A stretch of 64,000 bases of DNA from Ahaetulla prasina (GCF_028640845.1 NC_080542.1:65175064-65239063), one strand, 5' to 3'; counted from the first letter of the stretch, positions 37,368 to 48,799 are shown. The notes: generated by a model from the sequence alone, not told the origin. Numbers and translations are program-made.

Positions 37368-38086
37368 GCAGTGGTGACATTCAAATTTTTTCCCTACTGT
37401 GGGGGTTCTGTGGGGGTGGCTTGACTGAGTGGGCATGGCCAACTCAATGTCACTCACAGCCACAGCCACTCAGTCACATGACCCCACCATCACCAAGCCA
37501 TGCCCACAGAACCCGGTAGGAAAAATGTGTGTTTGAGCACGAGAAGGGTGAATGTTGTGGCAGAGAGAATCTGAACTTTTCTCCTTCCATTCACAATGGA
37601 GCTGCTGCTCTCTTAATGGTCCCCCCGCCCCCTCCCTCCTGGGAATCAAAGTACCTTAAAGAGACAGGCTGCAGCAGCTCCACTGTGAATAGAGGGAGAA
37701 AAGTTTGGATTGTCTCTGCTGCATTTAACATTGAATTCTGTGGCAAAGAGAATCCGAACTTTTCTCTCTCCATTCACAGCAGAGCTACTGCTCCCTTTAT
37801 GGTCCCCCCTGGCCCCCTCCTTCTCGGGAACTATCTTAAAGGGACAGGCTGCAGGAGCTCCACTGTGAATGGAAGGAGAAAAGTTCGGATTGACTCTGCT
37901 GCATTTAATGTTGAATTTTGTGGAATATCAAGTGGATGGAAGTGCTGACCAAGTGGCCAGAAGAGGTGAGCGGCAATCAAGCGATCGGGGCCAACCATAG
38001 GCGATTTTTACCAGTTTGGCAAACTGATTCAAATTGTCTCTACCAGTTTTCCTGAGCCTGTCCTATCTGGTTGAATTTTACCTCTA
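37368..38086. mobile_element. hAT-like non-autonomous element in CR1
   Basis: Left tip CAGTGGTGACATTCAAAT; inverted right tip TAGAGGTAAAATTCAACC. Flanks GCTGGATG and GCTAAATG (6 of 8). Interior carries alternating inverted copies of a block with GCTGCAGCAGCTCCACTGTG and GGGAGAAAAGTT. Related to 40799-42726. Confidence 0.6.
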
Positions 38087-38270
38087 GCTAAATGCTTAAT
38101 TATATGAAGAATGATAGAAGGAATTGGATATATCTAGTCTCGTGATAAGAAGGAATGGGGTGACATTTTAGCAGTGTTTCCAATATTTGAGGGACTGCCA
38201 CAAAGAAAAAGTCAACCTATTTTCTAAAACATCAGAAGGCAAAACAAGAAACAATAGAGTGAAACTAATA

Positions 38271-38434
38271 TAACTTTATAAGTTAGGTAAAATGAGGACC
38301 CAGATTGTTGGGGGCAATAAAAGTTGACTTTGTATATAATATACAAATGGATGAAGACTATTGCTTAACACAATGTAAGCCGCCCTGAGTCTTCGGAGAA
38401 GGGCAGGATATAAATTCAAATTTAAAAAAAAAAA
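38271..38434 (+). mobile_element. tRNA-derived SINE 3' part (tail type 2) in CR1
   Basis: From TTAGGTAAAATGAGGACCCA to GTCTTCGGAGAAGGGCAGGA and an A-run. CR1 sequence (AAACTAAT, then CAAGGAGAGAAGCAATCTAG) lies on either side. Confidence 0.75.
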
Positions 38435-38457
38435 TCAAGGAGAGAAGCAATCTAGAA

Positions 38458-39782
38458 CAGAGGTCACCAATCAGTGGTCTGTGGACCACTGGCGGTCCAC
38501 CAGAAAATTTTGGTGGTCCACAGTGCAACCAGGTGGAAGAGCTGCTCCAGGATGACCGATGGGCCAGTCCTGTGACTAAAGCTCTGGAATATGGGACTGG
38601 GCAGGCAGCTCGTGGTAGAGCTGGAAATCTCTGCTGTAGAGTGTGGTATGTGCAACTTGCAACTTTGCAGGTGGTGCAGTGTGCAAGGAGTAGTGCACCC
38701 CTTGTCGGACGTAATGAGATAAAGGTGCTGTTGTGGCAAGGAGGGTGGTGGCACAGGTGGGCCAAAGAATGAATGTTGGCAACCCAGAGCTCTTTCATCC
38801 CCCTGCTGTGGCTCCCTGTCAGCTGAACCCACCAGTGAATGGCCTCGCCCCTCACCCTCCCTCCCCACCCGGTCACTCTTCACCTGGGCTGAGAAGGCAT
38901 GGGTGATGGCAGCAGATGGAGATTTGCTCAACGTTCCAGAGTGGGAGTGCAGCACCCCTGTAGTTGCTTCATTTCTTTCTGGGTCTTGCGGGTGCTTCCT
39001 CCAGCTCTTTTTGGTGCTGTACACATCTCGGTCACTCTGGAAGATGTGTGACTTCCTTTCTGCACTGAGACACTGTCTTGGCTCAGCCGTTTCTCTAATG
39101 CTGCTGTTGGAACCTCCATGGCCCACCCACTACATTTGAAGCACCTTGCACAGCACAATTAAATGTAGCACACTTCACAATTGGAGGGAAGGCATACCCT
39201 CCTCCTCCTGGAGCCCATTACGACATGGAGCATCAGCTGCAGCCAGGTCGGGCGAGTGTCTTCGGTGGAGAGCAGATCATGCATCTTCCCGAGTGACCGA
39301 GGTGCATCCAGCACCAACAAAGGTCAAAGAAGCACTGTGAGACTGAGAGACTGCCAGAGAATCAGAATGAGAGAGAAATGTGAGAGAGAGAGAGAGATGA
39401 GAGAGAGAGACACACACACACACAGAGAGACAGAGATGAGAAAGACAGACAGAAAGAGAGAGAGAAAGAGAGAGAGAGAGGTACAGAGATAGATATATAG
39501 ATTCCTGTTTCCCATAGAAAACATTGGGAACCACAAAACCTGGGTAGGCATGGCTGGGGGGGTGTTATGTAACTGGGTGGGAGTTGAATTGGCCATGCTC
39601 ACCCAGGTTTTGTGGCTGTGGAAACAGGCAGCCAAGCTAAGTGACTGAAGGACCCCATCCAGCAGACTCACTGGAAGTCCACACACTTCAGCGAGGTGTG
39701 CACTGGATTCATATTAGTGGTCCCTGGGATTTAAAATTATGAATTTAGTGGTCTGTGAGCTCCGAAAGGTTGGTGACCCCTG
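38458..39782. mobile_element. hAT-like non-autonomous element, 1325 bp, perfect 8-bp target duplication
   Basis: Tips CAGAGGTCACCAATC and inverted CAGGGGTCACCAACC. ATCTAGAA flanks both sides (38450-38457 and 39783-39790), and removal restores the CR1 reading AGCAATCTAGAACTAAGGAG. Longest frames inside are antisense, low-complexity and domain-free. A GA-rich tract occupies 39356-39482. Confidence 0.92.
39378..39481. repeat. (GA)n/(CA)n compound microsatellite
   Basis: GAGA runs with a central CACACACA block, inside the 1325-bp hAT-like element. Confidence 0.9.
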
Positions 39783-39944
39783 ATCTAGAACTAAGGAGAA
39801 ATTTCCTAACAGTGTAAAAATGGAACAATTAACCATTGAAATGGCTTGCCTTGAAGTTGTGGGAGGCTTTAAGAAGAGACTGAATAGCCACTTATCAGGA
39901 ATGGTATGGAGGTTCCTCCCATCTCTGTTATTATGTTAAAGATA

Positions 39945-40795
39945 AAAAGTACATCTTCTTCTTCCTGCTTTCTAAACATTCATAGAAAACAAAATTTATT
40001 TTCATGTATATATGAAAGTTTTTAAAAGTTTAAAAAAAAAACTAAAAAAAAAACCTCCTGCAATTATTAAACTAGCTACAACTATTCAACTCTGAACAGA
40101 TACAGAGGTTCAGAGATGAGAGTTTTAATTTTGGTGCTAAGCTACAAAAAGTCTTTCATCTCTTAAGTCTCAAAGACTAACTTCCTTCTTGCCACTGTGA
40201 ACTACCTTATTAAAAGCTAATTTAAAGCCATGAGTGGTAATGAAATAATTACCCCAAAGTTAGAATCTCCTTCACGATAAGTATTACACATATGCATAAT
40301 AAAAAGAAAAATTAACAGTCATCTAACAGTTTGCTAATTGCTAATTAGCAACTGAAAACTACATACACTTTTTTAAAAAGCTGTTTTCCTCAGATGGATA
40401 AACTGTAAAGACAGGAGGGAGGACAATCTGAGGCAATGTTATAAAATTGGCAACATAGCAAATATTAATTCTAACAGCAGTTAGGACTAGACCAAATTCT
40501 GAATCTAATTTATTCTGAGAAGTATTTTTTTTTACTAATTTAAAGATCCATGAGTTTTTTTGTTGAATGTGTGAAGTTTGTTGAGCTCAACTGAAAAGCT
40601 AATGATGCCTAAAACTATTCAAAAGAGAAGAAATTTCAGAATTTCCAGACAAAATGAAGAAATAAAGTAGCAGATATATTCTTGGTCAAATCTAGCTAAA
40701 TTTCACAAATAAACAACCTTGCAATATACCTCGCCCCCCTCATCCACCCACCCACCCATACTCTTCAGATGAGCCTTGTGCGAGGATAGCCTCGC
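39945..40795. other. unassigned sequence
   Basis: AT-rich, no feature recognised. A (CCCA)n-like tract lies near 40745. Confidence 0.35.
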
Positions 40796-40798
40796 AAG

Positions 40799-42726
40799 CT
40801 AGGGTGAAATTAAAAAATTTCCCCTACCGGTTTTATGGGCGTGGCTTGTTGGGGAGAGGTCATGTGACTGGGTGGACATGACCAACTTGACATCATTCAC
40901 ATCAAGAGGCTCCTTACCGGCCCCTCCCTTCCCAGCCACTCCTTGTCACGAATGGCAGGAAAATGGGGAAGGGAATATTCCTGCCTACCATCCTTCCCTC
41001 AGTCTGTGCTGAGATTGAGGAATGGATGACAGGCAGGAAAATCCCCTTCCCCATTTTCCCTCCTTTCACAAAAACAGCTTCATTTCAGCTGCTTGCCCCC
41101 CCCCCGGGTCCCCCTCCCTCCTTGGGACTACCTTAAAAGGGACAGGCTGCAGTAGCTCCATTGTGAATGGAGGGAGAAAAGTTAGCATTCTCTCTGCTGT
41201 ATTTAACATTGAATTCTGTGGCAGAGAGAATGCTAACTTTTCTCCCTCCATTCAGAATGGAGCTGCTACTCCCTTTATGGTTCCCTCCTGGCCCCCTCCC
41301 TCCTTGGGACTGCCTTAAAAGGGACAGGCTGCAGCAGCTCCGTTGTGAATGGAGGGAGAAAAATTAGCATTCTCTCTGCTGCATTTAAAATTGAATTCTG
41401 TGGAATATTGAGCAGCTGGAAAAGGTGAGCAGTGACCGGCTAGGCATGGGTGGGGCCAAGGAGGGGTTTGTCCTCCTGATGAGGATCCGAAGGGAAAGCC
41501 TGTTTCTGCTGTGTTTGAGATATTTGATTGGGGGGATTTGAAGAAATCCTTCTGCTTGTTGCTTTCCCCCCCCCCTCTTTTTTTTATCAGGGAGAGAAGA
41601 AAGGAGGTTGTGGGGGCAGATAAGTTGGTTTGTGAAGTGAAATAACTCTGGGTGATCTCATAGACGTGTTAGGCATCCCACAGACTGGCAATGCCTTTTT
41701 TGCAGCAGGGATCCCAAAACCAGCCCCAAAATCAAAGTTTTCTTAGGAAAAGTATGTCTCTCCCCGTTTCTCTGCTCACTCACTCCCAGACAAGAATTCG
41801 CCTCCCTAAAGGGAGAAAAAAAATCCCTTTTTGGTCTTTTTTGGTTGCGTTTGGTGGTGGTGAACTGTTTAAACATACCAGGCCTTCAGCATTTAAACTA
41901 TAAAGAAACAGGAGGAGGGAAAGGGGGGCAGACTTGTTGATCTTTCTTCTTCCACTGCCCCCAACCATTAGTTGCTGCTGAAGCTAAGCTCTCCACCTCT
42001 GTTTTCTGACCCCCTTTAACAATTTAATGGTGCCAAATTTACCATGCGTGCTTGCAAAGAGGATGGGGTGGGGGCAGAGGAGGGAAGGGTCTGCTAGATG
42101 TTGAGTGGAGATTCAGTAACATCTTAAGTCGGCTCCACTGGACACTACTAACCCAAAGATGTATTATTTATTGCAGTAAATCCAGAAAAGTCTACGGCTG
42201 GAGCTTTCGAGGGAGGGGAACGCTGAACTGAGGCCTAGAATCAGCTTCGCAATAACTCTACAACATTCCCTTAGATTGGTGGGAGAGGGCACCAGATGTA
42301 GGAGGAGAAATGTTTTATCTATTTTCCCTGGAGAGAAAATTCGGCCCTCCCTTTAATTTCTCACTGTCTTCCTGAAAGAGCAGAGGCCAATCGAGCCTTT
42401 TCCAAGGGCGAACACCATAAAGGGAGCAGCTCCGCTGTGAAGGGAAGAGGAAAAGTTCAGCTTCTCTCTGGCCACAGCATTCAATCTTCTCGGGCTCATA
42501 CACACAGAGCAAACATGAGAAGGAGACAAGAAACAGCCAGATTGAATGCTACAAGACTTGGCAGAATTTTTCTGTCTGTGGGTGTGGCTTAATGGGCATG
42601 GCGTGGTGGGGTGGTGCCACCCCACCTTCCTGTGAGTGATGTCAAGTTGGCCACACCCACTCAGTCACATGACACCCCCCATCAAGACACAGAACCAGTA
42701 GAGAAAAAATGTGAATGTCACCCCTG
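40799..42726. mobile_element. hAT-like composite region
   Basis: The left edge CTAGGGTGAAATTAAAAAATTT and right edge AATGTGAATGTCACCCCTG look like hAT-like tips of the 25397 family, and shared interior blocks occur throughout. The 8-bp flanks do not match (CTCGCAAG versus CTACTACT), so it may be two overlapping elements, not one. Confidence 0.5.
41154..41264. repeat. 44-nt near-perfect hairpin
   Basis: Arm 41154-41197 pairs with 41221-41264 with a single mismatch over a 23-nt loop. A third copy of the arm follows at about 41336-41379. If transcribed, it would fold into a long microRNA-precursor-like stem. Confidence 0.9.
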
Positions 42727-42729
42727 CTA

Positions 42730-44305
42730 CTACTTCAACTTCCAAGTGATAATTAAATGAGAGCTATTTATAAATTAAAAATGCCTTATACTGTGAAGAA
42801 TGAATTGAACTTCTTGCTTCTAATAAACAAATGAAGAATTTTATTTCTTAAGCCACATATCAGAGAGTGATGCTGATAATTGAGTTTTGGAAGATTTCAG
42901 AATATTAAAGTCCTTAAAGAGGACTCTGACCTTAGAAGGAAGAACAGAAGAAAATTTGTCATACAATTTGGCAGTGGATGGAATAGAAAATAATTAAGAT
43001 CATCCTAATTTAAACCAAACTGTCATCTAGTTCCACCATCCCATTTCTAAGATTGACTAGGCTGAATATATTTGAACACCAAGTTTAAGATTTATTTTGT
43101 ATATTAGATACTTTTTCAAAGTATTATCTGCCTGGACAGCTTGTCTGTCTGGACAGATTTAATCTGAAACCTTCAATACGTAAAGCTTCTCATTTAGAAG
43201 GACAAAATAAACAAATGAGCCTATTGTTCTAAGATATGTCAAAACATATTCTGATCTTGCTCAAAATCTCTATTATGAAGAACAACACGGGACAAGGCCT
43301 AGTTTAAATTTAAAAAATATAGCCAGCCTAACTGTCTGTTTATGTCTGTTTGTCTGTGTTTCTGTCTGTCTGTAATTCTTCTTTGTCACTAAGTCAGGAA
43401 AAATAAAATATTATGATTCCCAAGTTTCCAAGCAGCAATTCAGAAGAAGCTTGGAAAAAGTTTCAGCTTCAGTTGCCTCTTCTCCTATTAAATTTATAAC
43501 AGCTTTATTATTTTATGAGAACAGGTTCCAAAACTATAGGGGCTTTTAATAAGTCATTGACATTTTCAAAAGTACTGATATATGTAAGCTACGTTTACCT
43601 TTATTGCATGATAAGTATCAGGAAAACATACCACTCTAACGACATGGAAGACTGTACCCTACATAATTCAAGACAAACAAATAATTCAGTACCATAACTT
43701 ATTTAAACACTTAATTCTTCAAGTTCTCTTTCTTATTTTGTTTGCTTTGGTAGCTATACTTGACAAGTCATTCTTTTATGGTTACTATTATGTCAATGAA
43801 GTGGTTTTTCTACAATTAGATTGCAATTAAGTTATAATAGTGCTATGTTTTACAAGACAATAATCCAAATTGGTTAATAATTGATCTGAATACAGGTGAT
43901 GCCAATAAAACAGTTTATTGTTTTTAGAACTCAAAATAAAACTTTAAATAAACTGTTTTGATAATGTCTTTTATTTGGGATTAGTATACGTTAATGATTT
44001 GTATGTGATAGTATCTTTTTGAAACAAGCTTCACATATTTACAAAAAGAAAGTTGGTAAAATAATACTGCCTAATTTTGCATCTGAATTTCAGGTTATTG
44101 CTTGAACTTCCAATCCAAAATTAAAACCTCATTTTATAGGATGCTTAGTTAATCAAGCCATATTCTATTTACCCATTTGGATTATTATTCATTTGTATGG
44201 ATAGCCATGCTTAGAATATGGAAAAGATTGAACTTTTTTCAAAGATCATTTTTTATGAATTTTCACATAATGCCCCCATGCACCAAAGAGTTCGGGAAAG
44301 TAACA
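42730..44305. other. unassigned sequence
   Basis: AT-rich. A short interrupted (CTGT)n lies at about 43325-43370. Confidence 0.35.
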
Positions 44306-44306
44306 T

Positions 44307-44307
<1 letters not shown>

Positions 44308-44358
<51 letters not shown>
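44308..44358. repeat. (GATA)n microsatellite
   Basis: About 12 uninterrupted GATA units. Confidence 0.95.
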
Positions 44359-44359
<1 letters not shown>

Positions 44360-44985
44360 TTCCTTTATTTAAAAAATGGACATGCTTTACACTCTTAATG
44401 GTTTGAAGTGATTTACCAAAACAGCTTTAAAATATAACAGAAGTGAATCCTACAGGTAAAACAATATCATAAAACATCCTGGAAAATAAAGAAGCTTGAG
44501 TCCTCTCCTAAATTATATTAATGAGGTCGTCTTCAAATAATAATGTATTTGGAAAAAGGGAGAAAGACAGAAGTAGTATTAGGTATGCTTGACACCTTGA
44601 ATTATTTATAAAAATAACAAAGGCTAGATATAAATAATTATAAATAAATTATGGTAGGAACAATAAAAAGTGCCCCACTGATCACCCAAGAATGTTAGAT
44701 AAACTATATTGCAGAATGTTCTAAAATTAGCTGGGGCTAAAGTGTGAATGTCATTAAACCTCTGTGACCACAGTCACTGGTGAAATATCTCAACATAGGA
44801 AAAAAAGAAGCCCATTCAGCACAATAATTTCTCTATTGTAAATCAACTGTAATTTCCTTCTTGGGCTGCTCACAAAAAGTATATTGCAAAGTCCAGGATT
44901 GTGATTATCAATACACTGGATATGAAAACCATATCTGGAAATATACCTATTTATCAGGTCAAACTTTGTAGAATACATGTGTCAA
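44360..44985. other. unassigned sequence
   Basis: No element recognised. The (GATA)n lies at its left border. Confidence 0.35.
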
Positions 44986-44989
44986 AACT

Positions 44990-45060
44990 AAATCCTGGTC
45001 CCAAAGTGCTTTTCAAAAAGCAACTGGACTTTCTTGGGGGTTTTCCTTGAAGATCCAAAT
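44990..45060 (-). mobile_element. second Penelope-like family (PLE-2), antisense terminal unit
   Basis: Reverse complement reads CTTCAAGGAAAACCCCCAAG, AAAGTCCAGTTGC and TTTTGAAAAGCACTTTGGGA, the terminal sequence common to this widespread vertebrate PLE group. It is inverted relative to the body that follows. Confidence 0.7.
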
Positions 45061-45065
45061 TATCC

Positions 45066-45670
45066 TGCATTGTGCAGTACACTTTAAGGAAAACAGAAGC
45101 CTCAACATTTAAGTATACAGAAAACTCACACATAGAAATCAATATTTACATTTTGATTCTTACCACCAATTGGAGTACAAAATGGGAGTGATCAGAACCC
45201 TATACCACTTGGCTGGAAGTTTGCCTATCAGTAAAGAGGAAAAAGGAAAAAAAAACCTAAAATATATTTAAGGAAGCCCTCAGAACTTCTAGCTATCCCA
45301 ACTAGGTCTTCATCAAATCTAGAAAAAAATCCACTAGGAGCTCCTCCATAACAGACAAAGAAGAGAACAACAAATAAAACAACATTGCCATTCCATATGC
45401 TGCAGGTATATCTGAAAACCTCAGAAGGATTTTTAGCCATCATAAAATACTTGACCACTTTAAATCCAAGGATACATTAATACAGAAGTTTATCCACCCC
45501 AGTGATAATATACCCAGACACAAACTGAGCAATGGGGTAAATGCAATACAATGCAGCAAGACATGTGCAGATCTGTATGGTGAAAAAAAGAAAACAAAAT
45601 GTTTTCAAGGAAAAAATCAAAGAAGTCCAGGTGCCTTTTGAAAAGCACCTTTGGGACCTGGATCCACTTT
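45066..45670 (+). pseudogene. PLE-2: RT tail, linker and start of GIY-YIG domain
   Basis: Broken frames read TYTENSHIEI-like, NWSTKWE and SEPYTTWLEVCLS (end of the RT domain), then LPFHMLQVYLKTSEGF (the family's LPYVAGVSE linker), HPSDNIPRHKLSNGV, and QCSKTCADLYG, the start of the GIY-YIG nuclease with YIG reduced to YG. The coding sequence then jumps directly to the terminal unit AATGTTTTCAAGG ... GAAAAGCACCTTTGGGACCT, so most of the endonuclease and the hammerhead-like part are deleted. Dead copy. The family call rests on motif order. Confidence 0.7.
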
Positions 45671-45684
45671 GTAGAAGTGTATTT

Positions 45685-46240
45685 GTAGAAACTTAGTACC
45701 CACCCCTCTCCTAGAAGAATGAAATATTCTAGGAAATATTAAAAAGGTAGAATATTATATTTCCCTGGATGAGAAATGGAGAAACATGGGGGGGGGGTTG
45801 TTTTGAGGCAGGAAGCAGACTCATTCTTAATAGCCCACACCCTCCTCAATAGTCCATAGCAGATGTCAGCACTTAAGAAATAAAGAGATAGCTAAGTCTA
45901 TTCATAAGCAAATACCCTTACCCAAGATCCAACAAAGGTAGGATTAGCCCTCAGCCATAATATAGCCCATAGCAGATGTCAGCATAGAAGAAATAAAGTG
46001 ATGGATGGGTCTATTCATAAGCAAATACCCTTACCCAAGATCCAACAAACGTAGGATTAGCCCTCAGCCATAATAGGAATTGTCCAAAGCCCCTTCATTG
46101 CATCACTCAGCAAGATTCAATCAAGCCTGGGACACAGGCAGCCTACAAAGTTAGCTAAGACCCCTGCATAGCCCCCCTGGGAGTCTGACAACCAATAGGA
46201 TACATTTCTTGCACAGGAACAGGAAGCTCAAAGGCTTACA
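45685..46240 (-). mobile_element. LTR-like interspersed repeat, antisense partial copy
   Basis: Reverse complement of the 35.3-35.76 kb copy (CTGGGAGTCTGACAACCAAT, AAGCCTGGGACACAGGC, TAGTACCCACCC). Contains a 113-bp direct duplication at 45858-45970 and 45971-46083. Confidence 0.6.
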
Positions 46241-46250
46241 TACCCAAGAA

Positions 46251-46302
46251 AGTGTGTGTGTGTATGTGTGTGTGCGTGTGTATGTATGTATGTATGTATA
46301 TA
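46251..46302. repeat. (TG)n(TATG)n microsatellite
   Basis: TGTGTG followed by TATGTATG and TATA, abutting an antisense PLE-1 unit. Confidence 0.9.
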
Positions 46303-46402
46303 TATAGGTCTTTGGTTATTCAGGTTTTCTCCCGCGTAAAATTGGAAGTGGATATAATGTAAAAAAAAAAAAAGTGTCTTGGCGACGTTTCGATGAAATC
46401 TA
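46303..46402 (-). mobile_element. PLE-1 terminal unit, antisense, with a short insertion
   Basis: AGGTCTTTGGTTATTCAGG ... AATTGGAAGTG, then about 28 foreign bases including an A-run, then GTGTCTTGGCGACGTTTCGA. It faces the next sense unit, giving an inverted repeat across 46303-46546. Confidence 0.75.
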
Positions 46403-46446
46403 GAATTCTAGAAACACATTTCTAGAAGCACTAAGCTGTAAACACC

Positions 46447-46568
46447 TAGCCCGATGATGACGAATGGGATTTCGTCGAAACGTCACCAAGACACTTCCAA
46501 TTTTATGCGGGAGAAAACCCGAATAACCAAAGACCTACATACAAACACCCACGAAAACCTCAGAAAAC
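46447..46568 (+). mobile_element. PLE-1 terminal unit, sense
   Basis: CCGATGATGACGAATGGGAT, TTCGTCGAAACGTCACC, CGGGAGAAAACCCG and a GAAAACCTCAGAAAAC end, then (TA)n. The catalytic-core-like start reads CCGATGA here, against CTGAAGA in the others. Confidence 0.8.
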
Positions 46569-46587
46569 ATATATATATATATATATA

Positions 46588-47680
46588 AAGAACCCCCCAA
46601 TAAAATCCAAGACAGAGAACAAGAAAACGGCACAGCCTTCCTCCCATATATAAAAGGCACCACAGACAGAATCAGCAAGATCCTCCACAAACGCAACATC
46701 AAGACAGCATTTTGCACAAACCGAAAAATATCCACCATCCTAAGAAACCCCAAAGACAAAATTGAGTTAGAAAATCAAGGAGTATATGAAATCCCATGCA
46801 TTGCCTGCCCCACCACATACATCGGACAAACCAACAGAAGAATAAGTGCACGCATTGAAGAACACAAGAACTCAGTCAAAAAAGAGGAACCAACTTCTTC
46901 CCTGGTCCAACACCTTAAAGCCACAGGACATGATATTGACTTTAAAAAGACCAGAACTATCACCAAAACTGAACACTTTAACAACAGAATAATCAGAGAA
47001 GCCATTGAGATAGAAAAACGCCCACACAGCATGAAGAAATGAGATGATACCTCCCGCCTACCAGCCATCTGCAAACCCCCCCTTATTGACAAACGAGTCC
47101 CTAATACGAGGAATGACACCAGACCCACACTCACGAGGTCCACACAGGATGTAACCACTGCACATCCACCCAGAAAGCAGACCCAAACCCACACTGATCA
47201 TGAAGCACGACCAAGGACCAGAAGCCAGACCGCAGCTGCAACATTAGCCATTTCAAACACCTCCAATCCATACATGCAGCAGACTGACACCCACTATGAA
47301 GATGTAGCACGACCATGAAGCCAAACAACAGCAATGCAGCTCACCAGCTCAAATCCCCCTGCAACACAGACTAAACTGAGCATAACCAAGCCCCCACACA
47401 AACAGGACACACCCCCAACCAATCAGAGCACAAAAAAAACCCCATCCAATCAGAGCACAGCCAAGCTCCCACCCAATCAATTCAAACCCCCACTAGCAAT
47501 TAAAAGGAAGAAACAGCTGCGATCACACATTGCTCCCAGAAGCACGAAGCTGAAGCCTGAAGATGACGAATGAGACTTCGTCGAAATGTCGCCAAGACAC
47601 TTCCAATTTTACACGGGAGAAAACCCGAACAACCAAAGACCTACATACAAACACCCGTGAAAACCTCAGAAAACAAATAT
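46588..47680 (+). pseudogene. PLE-1 linker, GIY-YIG endonuclease, C-terminal tail and terminal unit
   Basis: Longest PLE-1 body. The linker FLPYIKGTTDRISKILHKRN is in broken frames near 46650-46720, then [24 protein letters not shown] (GIY-YIG motif, with a CxxC pair), RRISARIEEHKNS, HFNNRIIREAIEIEKRPHS. A TGA replaces CGA at about 47039 (CpG decay) just after HSMKK. The basic [14 protein letters not shown] tail and P/Q/T-rich repeats follow to 47570, then a terminal unit and a TA-rich end. The reverse transcriptase is missing: the body starts beside (TA)n at 46569-46587. Unit, (TA)n, truncated body, unit, (TA)n is the same layout as at 1050-2296. Confidence 0.82.
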
Positions 47681-47701
47681 ATATAGCTATATTTGTATAT
47701 A

Positions 47702-47873
47702 GCTGAACAGTTGAACACATTGCTCCCAGAAGCACGAAGCTGAAGCCTGAAGATGACGAATGAGACTTCGTCGAAACGTCGCCAAGACACTTCCAATTTT
47801 ACACGGGAGAAAACCCGAACAACCAAAGACCTACATACAAACACCGTGAAAACCTCAGAAAACAAATATATAC

Positions 47874-47942
<69 letters not shown>

Positions 47943-47944
47943 CA

Positions 47945-47975
<31 letters not shown>

Positions 47976-48110
47976 GTAGGTCTTTGGTTGTTCGGGTTTT
48001 CTCCCGTGTAAAATTGGAAGTGTCTTGGCGACGTTTCGACGAAGACTCATTCATCATCTTCAGGCTTCAGCCCGTGCTTCTGGGAGCAATGTGTTCAACT
48101 GTTCAGCTGC
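47702..48110. mobile_element. inverted pair of PLE-1 units around (TA)n(CATA)n
   Basis: Sense unit 47702-47866, TA/CATA repeats 47866-47976, antisense unit 47977-48110. Arms extend beyond the units to GCTGAACAGTTGAACACATT and its complement, so the structure is a large palindrome. Confidence 0.88.
47747..47817 (+). other. hammerhead-ribozyme-like fold in a PLE-1 unit
   Basis: CTGAAGA (47747-47753), one unpaired T, stem GACGAA/TTCGTC (47755-47760 with 47767-47772), then GAAA (47773-47776), a GUC/GAC helix across GCCAA, and a separate CGGG/CCCG hairpin at 47804-47817. CUGANGA, stem II, GAAA is the hammerhead core order. A convincing UH cleavage site and stem I partner are not visible. Confidence 0.45.
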
Positions 48111-48254
48111 GATCACACATTGCTCCCAGAAGCACGAGCTGAAGCCTGAAGATGACGAATGAGACTTCGTGAACGTCGCCAAGACACTTCCAATTTTACA
48201 CGGAGAAAACCGAACAACCAAAGACCTACATACAAACACCCGTGAAAACCTCAG

Positions 48255-48300
<46 letters not shown>

Positions 48301-48799
48301 TTCTGAGGTTTTCACGGTGTTTGTATGTAGGTCTTTGGTTGTTCAGGTTTTCTCCGTGTAAGATTGGAAGTGTCTTGGCGACGCTTCGACGAAGTCTCAT
48401 TCGTCATCTTCAGGCTTCAGCTCGTGCTTCTGGGAGCAATGTGTGATCGCAGCTGTTTCTTCCTTTAACTGCTGGTGGGGTTTGAACTGATTGGGTGGGA
48501 GCTTGGCTGTGCTCTGATTGGATGGGGTTTTCTGTGCTCTGATTGGATGGGGTGTTGTCCTGTGTTGGTGGGGGCTTGGTTGTGCTCAGTCTAGTCTGTG
48601 CTGCAGGGGGATTTGAGCTGGTGAGCTGCATAGCTATTGTTTGGCTTTGTGGTCGTGCTACATCTTCATAGTGGGTGTCAGTCTGCTGCATGAATGGATT
48701 GGAGGGGTTTGAAATGGCTAATGTTGCAGCTGCAGTCTGGCTTCTGGTCCTTGGTCGTGCTTCATGATCAGTGTGGGTTTGGGTCTGCTTTCTGGGTGG

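Larger units (their letters stand above)
36075..39940 (+). pseudogene. CR1 LINE ORF2 relic, interrupted by two hAT-like elements and a SINE
   Basis: CR1 segments in order: linker LTKELLTKLKNKKDKFKK-like (36080-36300), early RT WKRTDVIPIFKKK and SYRSISLTSTPGK-like (36665-36770), HGIAKNKSC-like, then an internal deletion to QQCAATANKVNAILGCINRG (37110-37170), then ERVQKITKMIRG (37330). After an insertion it resumes at 38087 with the FQYLRDCHKEE-like block, and after two more at 39783 with the RRNFLTV / LPxEVV-type C-terminus. It ends near 39940 without the GGACCTTGG terminus. Frames are heavily broken. Confidence 0.75.

Noticed and set aside
38358..39126. 172- and 220-codon antisense frames as genes
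   Set aside because: They lie inside a hAT-like non-autonomous element and a SINE tail, lack domain signatures and overlap each other.
40799..42726. A single complete hAT-like element
   Set aside because: Tips are similar, but the 8-bp flanks differ, so it is reported only as a composite.
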